64,000 bases of DNA from positions 1,674,001-1,738,000 of the forward strand of contig NC_015581.1 in NCBI RefSeq assembly GCF_000214825.1, written 5' to 3'. Made by a program: the position numbers and the translations under genes. The notes under the pieces were generated by a model. The model ran no database searches. It saw only the letters and a program-made list of their open reading frames with translations, and was not told the origin of the DNA. This stretch comes from Thiomicrospira cyclica ALM1. Lineage in GTDB: Bacteria > Pseudomonadota > Gammaproteobacteria > Thiomicrospirales > Thiomicrospiraceae. Numbering within the stretch: position 1 is the first letter of the stretch; every line of letters starts with the position of its first letter. Positions 40,101 to 48,257 of this stretch are shown here, piece by piece.

Positions 40101-43100
40101 TATTCATACCCGTTATAGAAACGCCACCGCCAGAGCTTGCGGTTGACTGTATTAGTACACGACTACCACCATCTTGCCCGTCCCAATTAACGCCAAAGCC
40201 CGCAAAATTTATGGTTGATTCGCCATGAATGGTAATAGCACTTGTTGCAGTACTGGCCGAAGTAATGGCGATCGAACTTGGGCCAACAGTTCCGTTGGGT
40301 CCTAACCAAATGGCGTGATCACTGTTGTTTAGGCCGTAAACGCCCACAGTGCCAGTGCCTGAATCCAACACAAAACCCTCGCGAGCGGCTACACCAAAGC
40401 CCCTTAAGTTGGTGTTGTAGCTGCCCGCCACGCCACTCGGGTTAGCATGACCACGAATAATCACATCACCGCCATCGGAAAGCAGACTTACATTGGTTCT
40501 AATTTCAACGGCACTGCCGGTATTACCACCCCGATAGGCATAGCCATCGGGAATGCCGTCGCCCGCTGTGCCGCCATTGCTGCCATCATCCAAACCACCG
40601 GCTAATACAATGCGTCCGCCATTGGAGGTGAGTGTGTTAGCGCCTGCCAGGATGATTTCGTTGTTTGCCGTCCCGCTAGTGCGATTGGCGGCATTGGACC
40701 ATAAAATAATATCGCCACCATTGGTGGTTAGGTCTTTGCCGGAGGCAAGTACAATAAACCCGTGGTCATTCCCTGTGCCTGCACCAAAGCTTTTGAGCAG
40801 AATATTCGCGCCCGATGCCGTTGTTTCTAGATTTTGATTTATATGGAGCGCATTACCATAAACTGAAATCGGCCCTGCCGCTGTAATGGCATTGTTTAGG
40901 GTGATGTTCGATGCGTTTGTGGTTTTACCGATGCGCAAGCTTGACGGTGCGCCCGTGATAGTGAGTGCGTCAAAGTTTGGCGTACCTTCGATAGTCGCGG
41001 CCAAAGACTCCAGAACAACATCACCCGAGGTGTTGATGTTGACTTTGCTAGTGGAATTCGGCTCAAAGGTTAACCTGTCTGCCTGAATGGTCACATTTGA
41101 GCTACTGCTTGCAACCGTTGTGCCATCAGCGCCAATAACGATATTACTATCATTGCGAGGTCTTAAATAGAGTCCAAAATAAGTTCCGGTTAAACCAACA
41201 GGCTTGCGGTCGATCAGCGTAATATCGCCAGAACTAGACAAAATCTGCGCATTTCTGGCATCAGAGACTATGCCACGAACATTGCTGCCTGCTTTGCCGC
41301 CGGTTCCTTCAAGGGTAATGCTTCCGCTTTCGGTACGGAGTGTTCCGCCGGCGTTAAACGTAATACCCCAAATAGAGTTGCCTGCATTCGCGTTGTTGGT
41401 CGCATCGCCCACCAAGCTGATGGTGCCCGCACCAGTGGTCACAATATTTGCATTATTAATAAAGATCGCGTGATCATTATTGTTACCCGTTGTGCCGGTT
41501 GTGGCATAGGACGCTGTAATTTCAATATCACCACCCTTGGCGAGTATTTCTGTCAGTGTCCCATCACCAGAGCCAATAAGGATGGCTTGGTCAACCGCGC
41601 TGGTCCAAGCTGCATTTTCAACCTTGTAGGTGATATTTCCGCCGTTGGTCTCTACCTTCACGCCAGAATTTTGTGAAATGCGTGTGCCTTCAAGATAAAT
41701 GGCCGCATTTGAAGCCGTAGATGACAAATTCGATTGAATGGCAATGGTGCCGCCATAAACCGAAATTGGCCCTGCTACCCTAATGCCTGTTTCGCCAGCG
41801 GCAAGGCGCACATCCGGGTTATTGGCTGCATTGGTATTTACCGTCAGCGAGCTGCTGTAGCTTTGCGCACCGGTGGTTACCAAGCCGTTACCGGTGACCG
41901 TTGTGGCGCTTGAGGTGACAGTTAGCGAACCCAGCGCTTTAGCCGTACCCACCCCGCCGTCAATATGCACCTCACCGGTGCCGGCATTGATGGTGACTGA
42001 TGAAGGGGCAAGGTTGGTTTCCTTCACATAATGACTAGGCGATGTACTTGTGTCCCTTAAATCATTCCATTGACCTTGCGAGCCCACAAATTGTAAGACT
42101 GTTTCATTGTTTCCGTTGTTATTAGGCTCACCTGTATTCCAATTGGTATAGGCATTATTAACAGCAACCCCGCCATTAATGCCATCATGGAACACCAACC
42201 CATGAGTATCCTGCAAACTCTCAGGGCCTGTTACCCAGCGCCATAGACTATTTGTTCCCACCCCTGTTACTCGCTGGCCACCTAGCCATGCGGCTTGGTA
42301 GTTGACAGCCAAACCGGCAATCGAGTTTTCTAGCCTAGAGGTAATGGTGGCCAAGTAACTATCCCCTTCGCCTGCAGCACCACCAATGCTACCTTTCGCT
42401 AGATCACGCGCAGTCCCCCAGGTTAAGCCACTACCATGGTTAATGCCTTCATATCGGTTGCCGGAATTGAGCAAACCGTGCAGTGTCACATTTCCATTAC
42501 CACTATTAATGGTTAACCCAGCCGTATTGGCAACAATGGTTTCACCATAGATGTTTATTGCTCCACCGCCGCTGGTCAGCGTTTGCGCAGTGCTTCTCTG
42601 GAAGAACACATCGCCACCCACCAATACACTATTACCGCCGATAGTTTTTGTTTGCCCATCTTTACCAAAAGTTAAGCTGCCGCCACGTGTATTAATGCCG
42701 CTTGATTCAAAATAAATAATACCGTCGCCCGTGCTATTGGTATCCGCCCATAATTGCGTGGCCATAGCCGCAGTGTTTGAAGTAATAGCGGCTGTATTGC
42801 CCAAACGGATATGCCGGCCGGCTTCGATTGTCAGTGCCGTGGCTGTGGTTGCGGTATTCGTAATGGCGGCATTTAACAATACATCGTTGTTACCGCTGGC
42901 TTTTAAGGTGATGTCACCCGCTGCGGTTAATGCGCCATTAACCGTAACAACTCCGCCATACACCGAAATCGGGCCAGCAATATTGATTGCATTAGCGATT
43001 GTTACATTACCACTATTGTCTTGTTTGCCGATGGTTAAGCCGGTTAGCGTGCTGTTAAAAGACCAGCCAGCTGTGGAGAACGGACTAGTGAAAGACGCGC

Positions 43101-46100
43101 CCGCCGGCTCAATACGTAACTTGCCGGTGCCCGCAAATTCCGCACTGTCTGTAACAGGCACATTGTTTGCCAGCACCAGCATGCCGTCTTGGATAGTTGT
43201 AATACCAGTATAAGTATGGTTGTTCGTCCAAGTGTAAGTGCCACTACCCTCTTTACGAATGTTTAATGTCGTTGGGCCTGAAGAGATACCTGTGTTTGAA
43301 AAAACTCCATCAAACTGCGCATCACTACTTCCTATATTAATGGCTAGGGTCAGATTATTACCGCCACCGCCTCTTGTGAAGTCAACCGTTCCAGTTCCCG
43401 TAATGGTTCCTGTTTTGATAACATCACCCACTGCACCATAAAGCCTAAGCCTGGTATTCTCACCATCGAGGTGGATAGCCGAGGTCAGGTTGATGTCATT
43501 CCCTTCAAACCAAAAATTTCCGTTATTCGTAACCGTAATCTGGCCGGATGTTGTGGCGTTTCCTCTAAATATCAGTCTGCTTGCAGTATCGGTTGACGGT
43601 GCTACCAAACTATCTATCGTCCAAGTGCCTGTCCCGGAAATATTACCGTCTAAGAAGATGGCTGCGCGATTATTATCGCTTCCTGCTTCATAGGTCACCT
43701 CAGCATTATTGATGAAGTCACCTGTTAAAGATGTACTTCCAGAATAAAAGGGAACAAGCCTCAATCGACCGGCGTTAACCGTTGTTGTACCGGTATAGGT
43801 ATTGGCTCCGGAAAAACGAATCCGCCCCGTTCCTTCTTTGATGACATTGGTAGAACCGGAAATAACGCCATTTAAATAAGCAATATCATTATTTTCTATA
43901 TTAAACGTAATATTGGCTAAGTCCTTAAACTCAGTCTCCCTTAGTTGCAGCTGACCACCATTAGAAGCCATGACCAAAGAGCGACTGCCCGTAGAATGCG
44001 TGGTCGTTGAAAAGGCGGTTTCCCTTAAAAGTCTTAACTCGATCTCTGAACCACTTGAGGGGGAAATCGTATAGAGTTTTCCTGTGTGCTGTGCAACAAA
44101 GGCAATTTCAGCGACAACATCATTACCGGAAGGATTGGATTGCTGGTGCAGCACGCCACTACGAACTGTGATGCTACCAAGCGATGTGGACGAGTTTTTG
44201 GTGGCTCGATAGTACTCATTGTTGGTACTTCCACCTGTTTGAATACCAAGACGACCAAGATCACCAGTCACCCAATTAGGCCAATAATAAATCTGAACCG
44301 TGTATTCTTGCCCTGCTACGATGTCAGGCGTATAAACTTTGGTACCATTGGTATGCCTTCCGCCCCATTCGATCAATGTCTGTGGTGCGCTAATCGTATA
44401 ACGGGTATTGGTTTGCTCTACGGTTCCATTGGCATAAATATTTAAGCTGCCCGTTCCGCTATTTAGTGTTAGCGTTCCGTCGTGTCGCAATAGCCGCAAG
44501 TTGGAAACGCCATTAAAGTTGATGCCGTTGGCTGTGACCGTTTGATCGCCACTGGCTTTTTGAAAATGCACGAACGCGCCATTTTGAAAACTAACCGAAC
44601 CACCATTGGTGTTAATATCACCGTCAAGTAGAACTCTTTTTCCTGTAGGCGCATTAAACGACAAATTCAATCCACCGCCTGTTGAAGTGATATTACCGTT
44701 GATCCAAATGTCTGCATTAGATGTGAGTGTTAAGGTTCGCGCAGCACTGCCCGAATAGTTAAAATTCGATTGGAAAACAATGTGGCCTGTTCCAAAACGA
44801 GTCGTTGAACCACCTGATGCGCTGGAATTCGATGTGGCAATCGTGATATTGGCACCAGCAAGGTTAGAGGCCAATGTATTTAACTGACTGGAATTAAAAA
44901 AGAAGTTCCAGGGGTCGAGCAGCCAGTCACCGGCAGTACCGTCAGCTGCGCTGGTGTCAACAACTATATCGTCAAAAATCAACTCAGCACCCGAGGTTTC
45001 TATCTGCCCGCCATCACCACCGTTGGCCCCACCTTTGGCGTAGATAGTGCCGCTAGCGGTAGTGACCGAGTCGGCTTTGCTGATATCACTCCACAGCACT
45101 ACCGTACCGCCATCGCCGTTATCCGTGGCGCTGGCGTCGATGATTGCGCCCGCTTCCATGGTGACTGTGGTGGCTTGGTAAAGGGCATTCGGGTTGTCAA
45201 ACACGCGGCGTTCTGCGTTTTGTCCACCTTGCCAATCACCACCGACCAGCACTTGGCCGCCACCGGTGGCGCCGGTCGCGGTTAGGCTACTGGTGGCTGT
45301 CAGGGTAATGTCATCGCCTTCAAGGATAATGCGCCCGCCTTGTTCGGTTAGGCTATTGGCTTCTAATAAGCCGGTGTTGTTCACCACCGATTTACTCAAC
45401 TGGTCGAGCGCCCGCGCACTGAGTAGAATTTGGCCACCGCCCACCTGTATGGCGTTCTGGTTTTCAACCAACGCATTTAAAGTGCCTTGTTCTATCTCAA
45501 CTAATAAACTGCCATCGCCGTTAAAATCGAGCGTGACTTTGTTGGCGGCAATCAGCGCCACATCGCCGTTGGGCGCGGTTATCTGTCCTTGGTTGGTCAC
45601 CTGATTGGCCATTAGCACAATCCGCCCGCCTTCAAAGGCTTCCAGCTGGCCTTCGTTGAGGATTTGTCCCAGCGCCCCTTGGCCATCAAAACGGTATTGG
45701 CCATTTAAAAAATCCTGGTCGGTGATATTGAGCGTGGTGGCTACGAGCGAGCCGACGTTGACTTGCGCACCGGCACCAAAAATAATCCCCGAGGGGTTGA
45801 CTAGGGTGAGGTTGGCATTGGCATTGAGCTGACCGAGGATTTGGCTGGGGTTGTTATCACTAATCCGCGCCAGGGCATGGCCACCGGTGGGTTGCTGGAA
45901 GGTCACACTGGCATCTCGACCAATGTTAAAGCTGTTCCAGTTGGTAATGAGTTTATGGCTGTGTTGCTGAACCACTAAGGCATTGTGGGTTTGGCTGATG
46001 TCGGCTTGGCCGGCGCTGACCTGGCCACCGGTGGGTAGGGCGTTGGCATCCAGCGCATAGGCGGTGCTGACAGGCGTCATGGCAACCAGTAGGCTAAAGG

Positions 46101-46284
46101 CCAGCGGTTTGATCGCTAAGGGGGGTGCCAGCAGGCCTGCTAAACCACCATGGGGTTCGGCGGGTCGGTTATCTTTTGCCCGACGCACCTTGCCACGGCC
46201 TTTTTGGGCGGTCTTAATCACTTCACTGACCGCTACCCAAGTCCGATTCACCGCACTCCAGACTAACTTATATGCCTTGTTCAT
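31120..46284 (-). CDS. Giant two-partner-secreted adhesin (TpsA, FHA family) with lectin-like domain
   Basis: 5054-residue exoprotein secreted by its TpsB partner. Residues 1-77 form an extended signal peptide (ESPR start MNKAYKLVWSAVNRTWVAVSE, hydrophobic core ending STAYA). Residues about 80-330 are the TPS domain with NPSGIIFGAGAQVNVGSL. A long beta-helix of Asn/Gly/Thr/Ser-rich repeats follows. Residues about 1295-1422 are a C-type-lectin-like domain (AAWLGGQRV, NWNTGEPNNN, QWNDLRD). MBG-type domains lie near 2845-3030, five YDG (KVYDG/RVYDG) domains near 3210-3620, and near-identical 125- and 90-residue repeats near 4000-4580. The C-terminus is unusual, with a short hydrophobic end (LMPQLVSLGLMAASYSFGIT). 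AGAGGGCAGGG precedes the start. Probable role: surface attachment or biofilm. Confidence 0.9.
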   Translation of the reverse strand: MNKAYKLVWSAVNRTWVAVSEVIKTAQKGRGKVRRAKDNRPAEPHGGLAGLLAPPLAIKPLAFSLLVAMTPVSTAYALDANALPTGGQVSAGQADISQTHNALVVQQHSHKLITNWNSFNIGRDASVTFQQPTGGHALARISDNNPSQILGQLNANANLTLVNPSGIIFGAGAQVNVGSLVATTLNITDQDFLNGQYRFDGQGALGQILNEGQLEAFEGGRIVLMANQVTNQGQITAPNGDVALIAANKVTLDFNGDGSLLVEIEQGTLNALVENQNAIQVGGGQILLSARALDQLSKSVVNNTGLLEANSLTEQGGRIILEGDDITLTATSSLTATGATGGGQVLVGGDWQGGQNAERRVFDNPNALYQATTVTMEAGAIIDASATDNGDGGTVVLWSDISKADSVTTASGTIYAKGGANGGDGGQIETSGAELIFDDIVVDTSAADGTAGDWLLDPWNFFFNSSQLNTLASNLAGANITIATSNSSASGGSTTRFGTGHIVFQSNFNYSGSAARTLTLTSNADIWINGNITSTGGGLNLSFNAPTGKRVLLDGDINTNGGSVSFQNGAFVHFQKASGDQTVTANGINFNGVSNLRLLRHDGTLTLNSGTGSLNIYANGTVEQTNTRYTISAPQTLIEWGGRHTNGTKVYTPDIVAGQEYTVQIYYWPNWVTGDLGRLGIQTGGSTNNEYYRATKNSSTSLGSITVRSGVLHQQSNPSGNDVVAEIAFVAQHTGKLYTISPSSGSEIELRLLRETAFSTTTHSTGSRSLVMASNGGQLQLRETEFKDLANITFNIENNDIAYLNGVISGSTNVIKEGTGRIRFSGANTYTGTTTVNAGRLRLVPFYSGSTSLTGDFINNAEVTYEAGSDNNRAAIFLDGNISGTGTWTIDSLVAPSTDTASRLIFRGNATTSGQITVTNNGNFWFEGNDINLTSAIHLDGENTRLRLYGAVGDVIKTGTITGTGTVDFTRGGGGNNLTLAINIGSSDAQFDGVFSNTGISSGPTTLNIRKEGSGTYTWTNNHTYTGITTIQDGMLVLANNVPVTDSAEFAGTGKLRIEPAGASFTSPFSTAGWSFNSTLTGLTIGKQDNSGNVTIANAINIAGPISVYGGVVTVNGALTAAGDITLKASGNNDVLLNAAITNTATTATALTIEAGRHIRLGNTAAITSNTAAMATQLWADTNSTGDGIIYFESSGINTRGGSLTFGKDGQTKTIGGNSVLVGGDVFFQRSTAQTLTSGGGAINIYGETIVANTAGLTINSGNGNVTLHGLLNSGNRYEGINHGSGLTWGTARDLAKGSIGGAAGEGDSYLATITSRLENSIAGLAVNYQAAWLGGQRVTGVGTNSLWRWVTGPESLQDTHGLVFHDGINGGVAVNNAYTNWNTGEPNNNGNNETVLQFVGSQGQWNDLRDTSTSPSHYVKETNLAPSSVTINAGTGEVHIDGGVGTAKALGSLTVTSSATTVTGNGLVTTGAQSYSSSLTVNTNAANNPDVRLAAGETGIRVAGPISVYGGTIAIQSNLSSTASNAAIYLEGTRISQNSGVKVETNGGNITYKVENAAWTSAVDQAILIGSGDGTLTEILAKGGDIEITASYATTGTTGNNNDHAIFINNANIVTTGAGTISLVGDATNNANAGNSIWGITFNAGGTLRTESGSITLEGTGGKAGSNVRGIVSDARNAQILSSSGDITLIDRKPVGLTGTYFGLYLRPRNDSNIVIGADGTTVASSSSNVTIQADRLTFEPNSTSKVNINTSGDVVLESLAATIEGTPNFDALTITGAPSSLRIGKTTNASNITLNNAITAAGPISVYGNALHINQNLETTASGANILLKSFGAGTGNDHGFIVLASGKDLTTNGGDIILWSNAANRTSGTANNEIILAGANTLTSNGGRIVLAGGLDDGSNGGTAGDGIPDGYAYRGGNTGSAVEIRTNVSLLSDGGDVIIRGHANPSGVAGSYNTNLRGFGVAAREGFVLDSGTGTVGVYGLNNSDHAIWLGPNGTVGPSSIAITSASTATSAITIHGESTINFAGFGVNWDGQDGGSRVLIQSTASSGGGVSITGMNNGKNDGIILGRLGTDQPIQILSQAGDISLISNSRIYLRGHDIYLGNRKDDIDVNGITPTPNASSSNVLIRTDYIDEGSSANNFIISTTGSFTFEPFGTAWSTEDVGTTLDVSGTLDNNNFTGSGDVRWLNILGVSNLTGLTIGKEGNLSHIKTYTPWSINGPISLYGSNITIDQNLTTSAAGAGVLLKASGNITLEASRAVVTNGGDVTFWSNSDGETINGGFIYLKDNVTLDSRTASDRTANNGTADDEGGGSITLGGGADSTTLTSGTIVPTGYALNTSTTLRGGINLGIESGAGRHNSNVTVLSGGGDISFKGRQTSVSGKTSSYDGDSAGINAYEGFTLDAGKTGNITLVGSVESAAAYSDGLNLGNYATTAGVGWASYIKTVNGDISIQGSASNATTHSRGVILAGGDVGIFIQSTGTGSIDISGTPGGSGDQYNILLIGANILANSGAINLTGGSTGKIFSNNFASTIGYKPGSTVTSSTSNITVTGDNFDLSSGFNFNTAGTLTVKPYSASFTSAFNTDQLTYSADLSGLTIGKSGNTANITIGSATAIAGDISLYGGDIAINGALTATNGATPTPVLSNINIFASGNVTQTAAIAADRLRLFNGGNFNLTNASNSVNVLTGGMTIQRLGSLAFTNAGALTVGDSNPTAIAAIGTVNIATHTGNLTLAHSIDTLNASNTAVVLNAEKNAAAGTAAGGNILLGGGNPSITVGSGGRATLFTGSVTGSTGLVSVGSTYGLVANGSGRFRYGSDETTTNYTAALGGGIYAIYREQPTLTLTPEAQAIVYGEAPALTVTAGGSTVNGDTLAQAVPNAPNAEVFADANAATAEVLNASGFYNAGSYELRVEPVTTSALGYLLATTTNTLTIDKRAVTVTANNASKFYSQTDPTGFAGVSFTNLAAGESTTGNTITLARISGEAPGDYVITASGDLTTTNYNITYAPGTFTIVPVQKLRVEVGQQTATYGTEAVYTATSAKYVTGPIVTLGNGEAAGFAQNDIVELLDSGNNVLTTATVQLIEGDVVTLAAADPNNFAGVASIRKDVGGTVTMGTVSQADVVEIALTLTDASGSAFAATNNNALVFTDANDQTITFNIDGTGTRNSNGWWNVGTYSLAATDITDNIVGVTNGIHIDGNLVVNPKLLNISTTKVYDGSRAFDGTIDTGVTGTLGAETLTYTNAQANSANVADATHFTAMTLVDGAHGGVVSNYVLPSLTAFSDENTVSITRRELTLAATKVYDGTINLSESNITLTGLVEGETLAITAATGSSARVAVEDKFIDSITLADASGLVGNYVIQELNPVSGAALALTNFDAAKNTLTITPRELQITLGNTNVSKVYDGTTDAKVGDGVQANADFVPVFVIANAVGDDSFVFDYTAVYNSKDVVSANSLDVTGIAFSTNGITTSVGSETSDYTFNTETSVAASITPRPLAVSGTGVSKVYDGTTSMDNVSVGLVAVSGQVESGLISGESITVSGGVGAFDSANAGTGIRYTLTSTVDNPLTVTAVGSTLASNYSIPGGGTTTITGNDGVIFQRPLAITFTGDTRVYDGSTAATVSVSFANSDFAPVANDDLVINRTAVFDSKNVGSGDERVTVSSVSLSGAAADNYRITFDENNVLHLHTNGGSGNDAAGYNAAAAGEITRLDSVTWIGTADGNWFDPANWASTADETITGTVPDLANVANVVIPTGHTVSFGSTVLVPAESGAVDIESLIGSTATLDISAGTLNIGSGGATLADLVQTGGSFTSTGAVTISDSFSQTAGTLTTTGSAAHLSITQTTGDLSWVSLTSGGNLTITSPGKTLFGDTTVGGNLLSTTSGAGAAGGVSQATGRLVVTGTSAFIADTGTAQIALLNAASNNFGGAVSFVGANDGSWQNITLVNGVGGLTLGTINAAGFLNVTSTSGAIDQEEDSEIVVTGATTLLASNGGDPATFYDITLDGDNNFGGVVNVLGGKDVTLNDIDSLTLGNVTTTGKLDATAGTNLALNGTVNVQSLDLEATAGNITQGVDSTLTVTQGPTNLEAGNDITLDKANDFNGVVNVLGGKDVTLNDIDSLTLGNVTTTGKLDATAGTNIALNGTVNVQSLDLEATAGNITQGVDSTLTVTQGPTNLEAGNDITLDGNSNAFTGKVTADGDNVNLAATGNLDADVTAKTDVTLNASGNLTAEVEAGGDADLTSGGNMTADVSAGGNATVDAGGVLTAALNVTGNSTLTSVGNMAVSGNSQNLTTTTTGAGSSTSFANTTVRGNLNSTTNNGNISQTGPLNVTGTTNLVAGTGDITLNNAANDFVGAVTASGKDVALKDANNLNATVNATGNATVDAGGVLTAALSVAGNSTLTSVGNMTVSGNSQNLTTTTTGENSTTTFGVTTVRGDLLTTTNNGAITQTGPLNVTGTAGLVAGTGDITLNNAGNDFGGAVTATAKDVALKDANNLNATVNATGNATVDAGGALNAALNVTGNSDLTSGGNMTVSGNSQNLTTTTTGAGSSTSFANTTVRGNLSSTTNNGAITQTGPLNVTGTADLVSTNGDIALTDSSNAFGDKVTVDGDNVNLAATGNLDADVTAKTDVTLNASGNLTAEVEAGGDANLSSGGTMTVALDVDGNSDLSSGGNMSVEGSATDLNITSGGSTTFGETTLAGNLDVTSAENITQTGPLNVTGTAGLVAGSGDIVLTDANNTFNSPVNAEGNNIGLTAKTNLALNNIAARGDLNARSVEGELTRNRDANFTVGGRQSLFARGGAISFDPAPIVPMTDVNAAVAGMTSGNELLLPTLVSADAGSDSGGSSEGGAGSTNVGSATSSSQFGARRNDFSIELNEVDVVVQSSLQASDMGAAPATAKLRVGNQTLELGVSSTSQTSVVRTSQASSDVSSVRTLSVTQVNGAGASRTEVSVAQSGGVLSVNQGQTAVSESVEPVALNALNVVDRVEAQVELGVDALVDLVVEITDDNQLILNLTDEQLARYLMPQLVSLGLMAASYSFGITVEAVSNIVIRSGN
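32346..32463 (-). repeat. 118-base dispersed repeat, copy 1 (within tpsA)
   Basis: Identical by eye to 33579-33696. It encodes a stretch beginning LAATGNLDADVTAKTDV. The two copies flank the block of three 375-base repeats, suggesting that the whole segment grew by duplication. Confidence 0.85.
32540..33664 (-). repeat. Three tandem 375-base repeats within tpsA
   Basis: The string gccgttgttggtggtg recurs at 32581, 32956 and 33331, exactly 375 bases (125 codons) apart, with long near-identical stretches around it. Each unit encodes an ISQTGPLNVTG / NATVDAGG / NSQNLTTTTTG block. The boundaries given are approximate. The period is a multiple of three, so copy-number change keeps the frame. Confidence 0.85.
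33579..33696 (-). repeat. 118-base dispersed repeat, copy 2 (within tpsA)
   Basis: Second copy of the sequence at 32346-32463, 1233 bases (411 codons) away and in the same frame. It also overlaps the end of the third 375-base unit. Confidence 0.85.
33737..34276 (-). repeat. Two tandem 270-base repeats within tpsA
   Basis: gttaccggcttcaagattgg occurs at 33751 and again at 34021, exactly 270 bases (90 codons) apart. About 240 bases of each unit are nearly identical, with isolated changes only. Units encode VVNVLGGKDVTLND and GNITQGVDSTLTVTQGPTN. Such recent duplicates are prone to slippage or recombination. Confidence 0.88.
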
Positions 46285-46306
46285 TGCCCTGCCCTCTTAA
46301 ATTCGC

Positions 46307-48097
46307 TTAGAACCACTTGACCAATTGTGCCCACACCCGCGTGTCGTCGGTGCGACCATCCGCGTCATTGCCATTGCTATCCACGCCGGGATTGGTGCCG
46401 ATTTTGCTGGCCAGTTGCAACTGCAGCATCAGGTTATTACGACGAGTCATCCGAATGCCCAAGCCCGCGCCTTGTAAGCTGTAGGCATTAATTTCTTGTT
46501 GATTGTTTGGGCGCTGGTTGCCCAAATCTTTGTGCAACTGCACCCAGCCAATGTCATAAAAAGCGGTCAGTTGCGCGCTGTCGAACCAACCGGTTTGGGG
46601 CAGTTCGTAACGCAGTTCAAAATTAATCAGGTCGGCTTCATCGCCACTGGCCTCAGACCCCGGATAGGCTCGCACGCCACTGACACCACCGAGGCTCATT
46701 TGTTCGGAGGAGTCGAGGTTTTTAAACGCCCGTTGACCGCGATAGGCCAGTGATGCGGTCCAGTCGGCGTTAAGTCGTTGAATGCGGTTAAAGCTCAGGT
46801 TGAGCTTGGTATAAGCGCCGGCAGTTTGAAAACCGCCTTGGTCGGCGTCTAAACCAATCGGCAGGTCTAATTGCCCTTGGGTCCAGTTGAACGACCAGCT
46901 GTTAAAGCCGCCACCATAGCGCCCGTCGAGCCAGTCGCCATTGAGGCCAAGCTTTAGGCTGTGCTTGTCGCGCTGTTTGGTGCGCTCACCCAACTGCTCA
47001 TCGAGTAGTTGTTGCTTGCTAAATTCCCCGCTCAGATACAGGTTGTGCGTTCGCGAGCGAATCAGCGCATAAGTCAGTCCAGCATTAACGCCTTGTACCG
47101 AGCCACGCGATTGCTGAGTACGGCCGAGTTCGGTCATCACCCGGTAATCGAGGTTTAAATAGCCCAGATTGAGCATTAGGCCGTGTGGGTTAAGAGGCGT
47201 AGCATAACTGAGGTTCGCCAGATCGACCCCGTTGCTGTGGTTGGCAAACAGGCTCAACTGATCGCCCTTGCCACTGGGGTTGACCAATCGGTATTGCGCC
47301 GCCGCTTGGGTTTCGCCGGTACTGCGATTGCCTTGGTTATCCACCCAGGCCAACAGATTGTGCCGCGGCTCGGTTTGCAGTTGATAACGCACCCGCAGCT
47401 CACCCAACTCCGCCCCTTGCGTGAGCGTGGCGGTGGCGTTAATGCCGTGCAAATCGCTCATTTTTAACACGCTGGCATTGAGCGGCGCTTCACTCAGCGC
47501 TTCACCAGGGGTGAGATGTGCGGCGGCCATGCGGGTAAGAAAATCCACATCAAGCTCACTGCTGGGTCGCGCATCGTCGGCGGCATCATTTGCGTCTTCA
47601 CGTTCAAATAAAAACGACTGCTGTTCGTCCAGCCGACCAATCAGAATATGGATCTCGACCGTGCCGTCGGTGACATCTTGACGCGGCAAATAGGCACGGG
47701 CCATTAAATAGCCTTTGGCACGCAAATAGGCGGTGACCTTATCGCGGTAGCTAAGCATACCGGCGTAATCCAACCGTTGCCCTGCCGCATCCCCCACCAG
47801 TGCGAACTTTTCTTCCTCCGTGAGCACACCGTCCACATCGACAATGGTCATGGATGTGATCAATACCGTTGGTCCGGCCGCCGGAATCGGCGCCAACGGA
47901 TCGTCTTGACGCGACTCCACTGAAGGGAGCGCAGGCGCGATTTGAGGAATCTGCGGGGTAAGTTGTTGCAAAATCGACCCGGCATCGGGTTGGGTTTGTG
48001 CCACAGCGGGTGAGCTGGCTAGCAGGCCTGCGAATGCCAGTGCCAACGCCCCAGTGAGCGGTTTAGCTTGCCCAAAATACCTGCGGTTGATAGCCAT
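46307..48097 (-). CDS. TpsB outer-membrane transporter (FhaC/ShlB family)
   Basis: 596-residue outer-membrane pore that secretes the giant adhesin encoded 22 bases downstream. Signal peptide residues 1-33 (LTGALALAFAGLLASSPAVA) are followed by a linker, then a first POTRA domain (TVLITSMTIVDVDGVLTEEE to GTVEIHILIGRLDE) and a second POTRA domain near 185-260. A 16-strand barrel follows with the conserved VRAYP loop motif near residue 473 and a terminal Phe (VKWF). AGGGGT lies six bases before the start. Upstream, at 48177-48196, is an inverted repeat shared with the regulator promoter region. Confidence 0.93.
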   Translation of the reverse strand: MAINRRYFGQAKPLTGALALAFAGLLASSPAVAQTQPDAGSILQQLTPQIPQIAPALPSVESRQDDPLAPIPAAGPTVLITSMTIVDVDGVLTEEEKFALVGDAAGQRLDYAGMLSYRDKVTAYLRAKGYLMARAYLPRQDVTDGTVEIHILIGRLDEQQSFLFEREDANDAADDARPSSELDVDFLTRMAAAHLTPGEALSEAPLNASVLKMSDLHGINATATLTQGAELGELRVRYQLQTEPRHNLLAWVDNQGNRSTGETQAAAQYRLVNPSGKGDQLSLFANHSNGVDLANLSYATPLNPHGLMLNLGYLNLDYRVMTELGRTQQSRGSVQGVNAGLTYALIRSRTHNLYLSGEFSKQQLLDEQLGERTKQRDKHSLKLGLNGDWLDGRYGGGFNSWSFNWTQGQLDLPIGLDADQGGFQTAGAYTKLNLSFNRIQRLNADWTASLAYRGQRAFKNLDSSEQMSLGGVSGVRAYPGSEASGDEADLINFELRYELPQTGWFDSAQLTAFYDIGWVQLHKDLGNQRPNNQQEINAYSLQGAGLGIRMTRRNNLMLQLQLASKIGTNPGVDSNGNDADGRTDDTRVWAQLVKWF

Positions 48098-48176
48098 AAA
48101 ATACCCCTAACAAATGTATGCAAATTCGATTAATAGACTTAATTAATACGAATCTTAGCAAACAATTTTTTTATTC

Positions 48177-48196
48177 CCTTACAGAAAACTGTAAGG
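48177..48196. promoter_or_regulatory. Candidate operator upstream of tpsB
   Basis: CCTTACAG-AAAA-CTGTAAGG: perfect 8-base arms with a 4-base spacer, 80 bases before the tpsB start. The central 18 bases recur with one change at 48998-49015, upstream of the response regulator gene. The surrounding 160-base gap is AT-rich and contains no gene. Confidence 0.7.
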
Positions 48197-48257
48197 TTAG
48201 GGGTTTTGAGAAGATTTTAGAGAAAATATTATAAAAAACTTAAAGAAAACCGGACCG

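Noticed and set aside
48177-48196. Hairpin after the response regulator read as a rho-independent terminator
   Set aside because: On the minus strand it is followed by an A-rich, not T-rich, tract, and its core recurs before the regulator gene, which fits an operator better.
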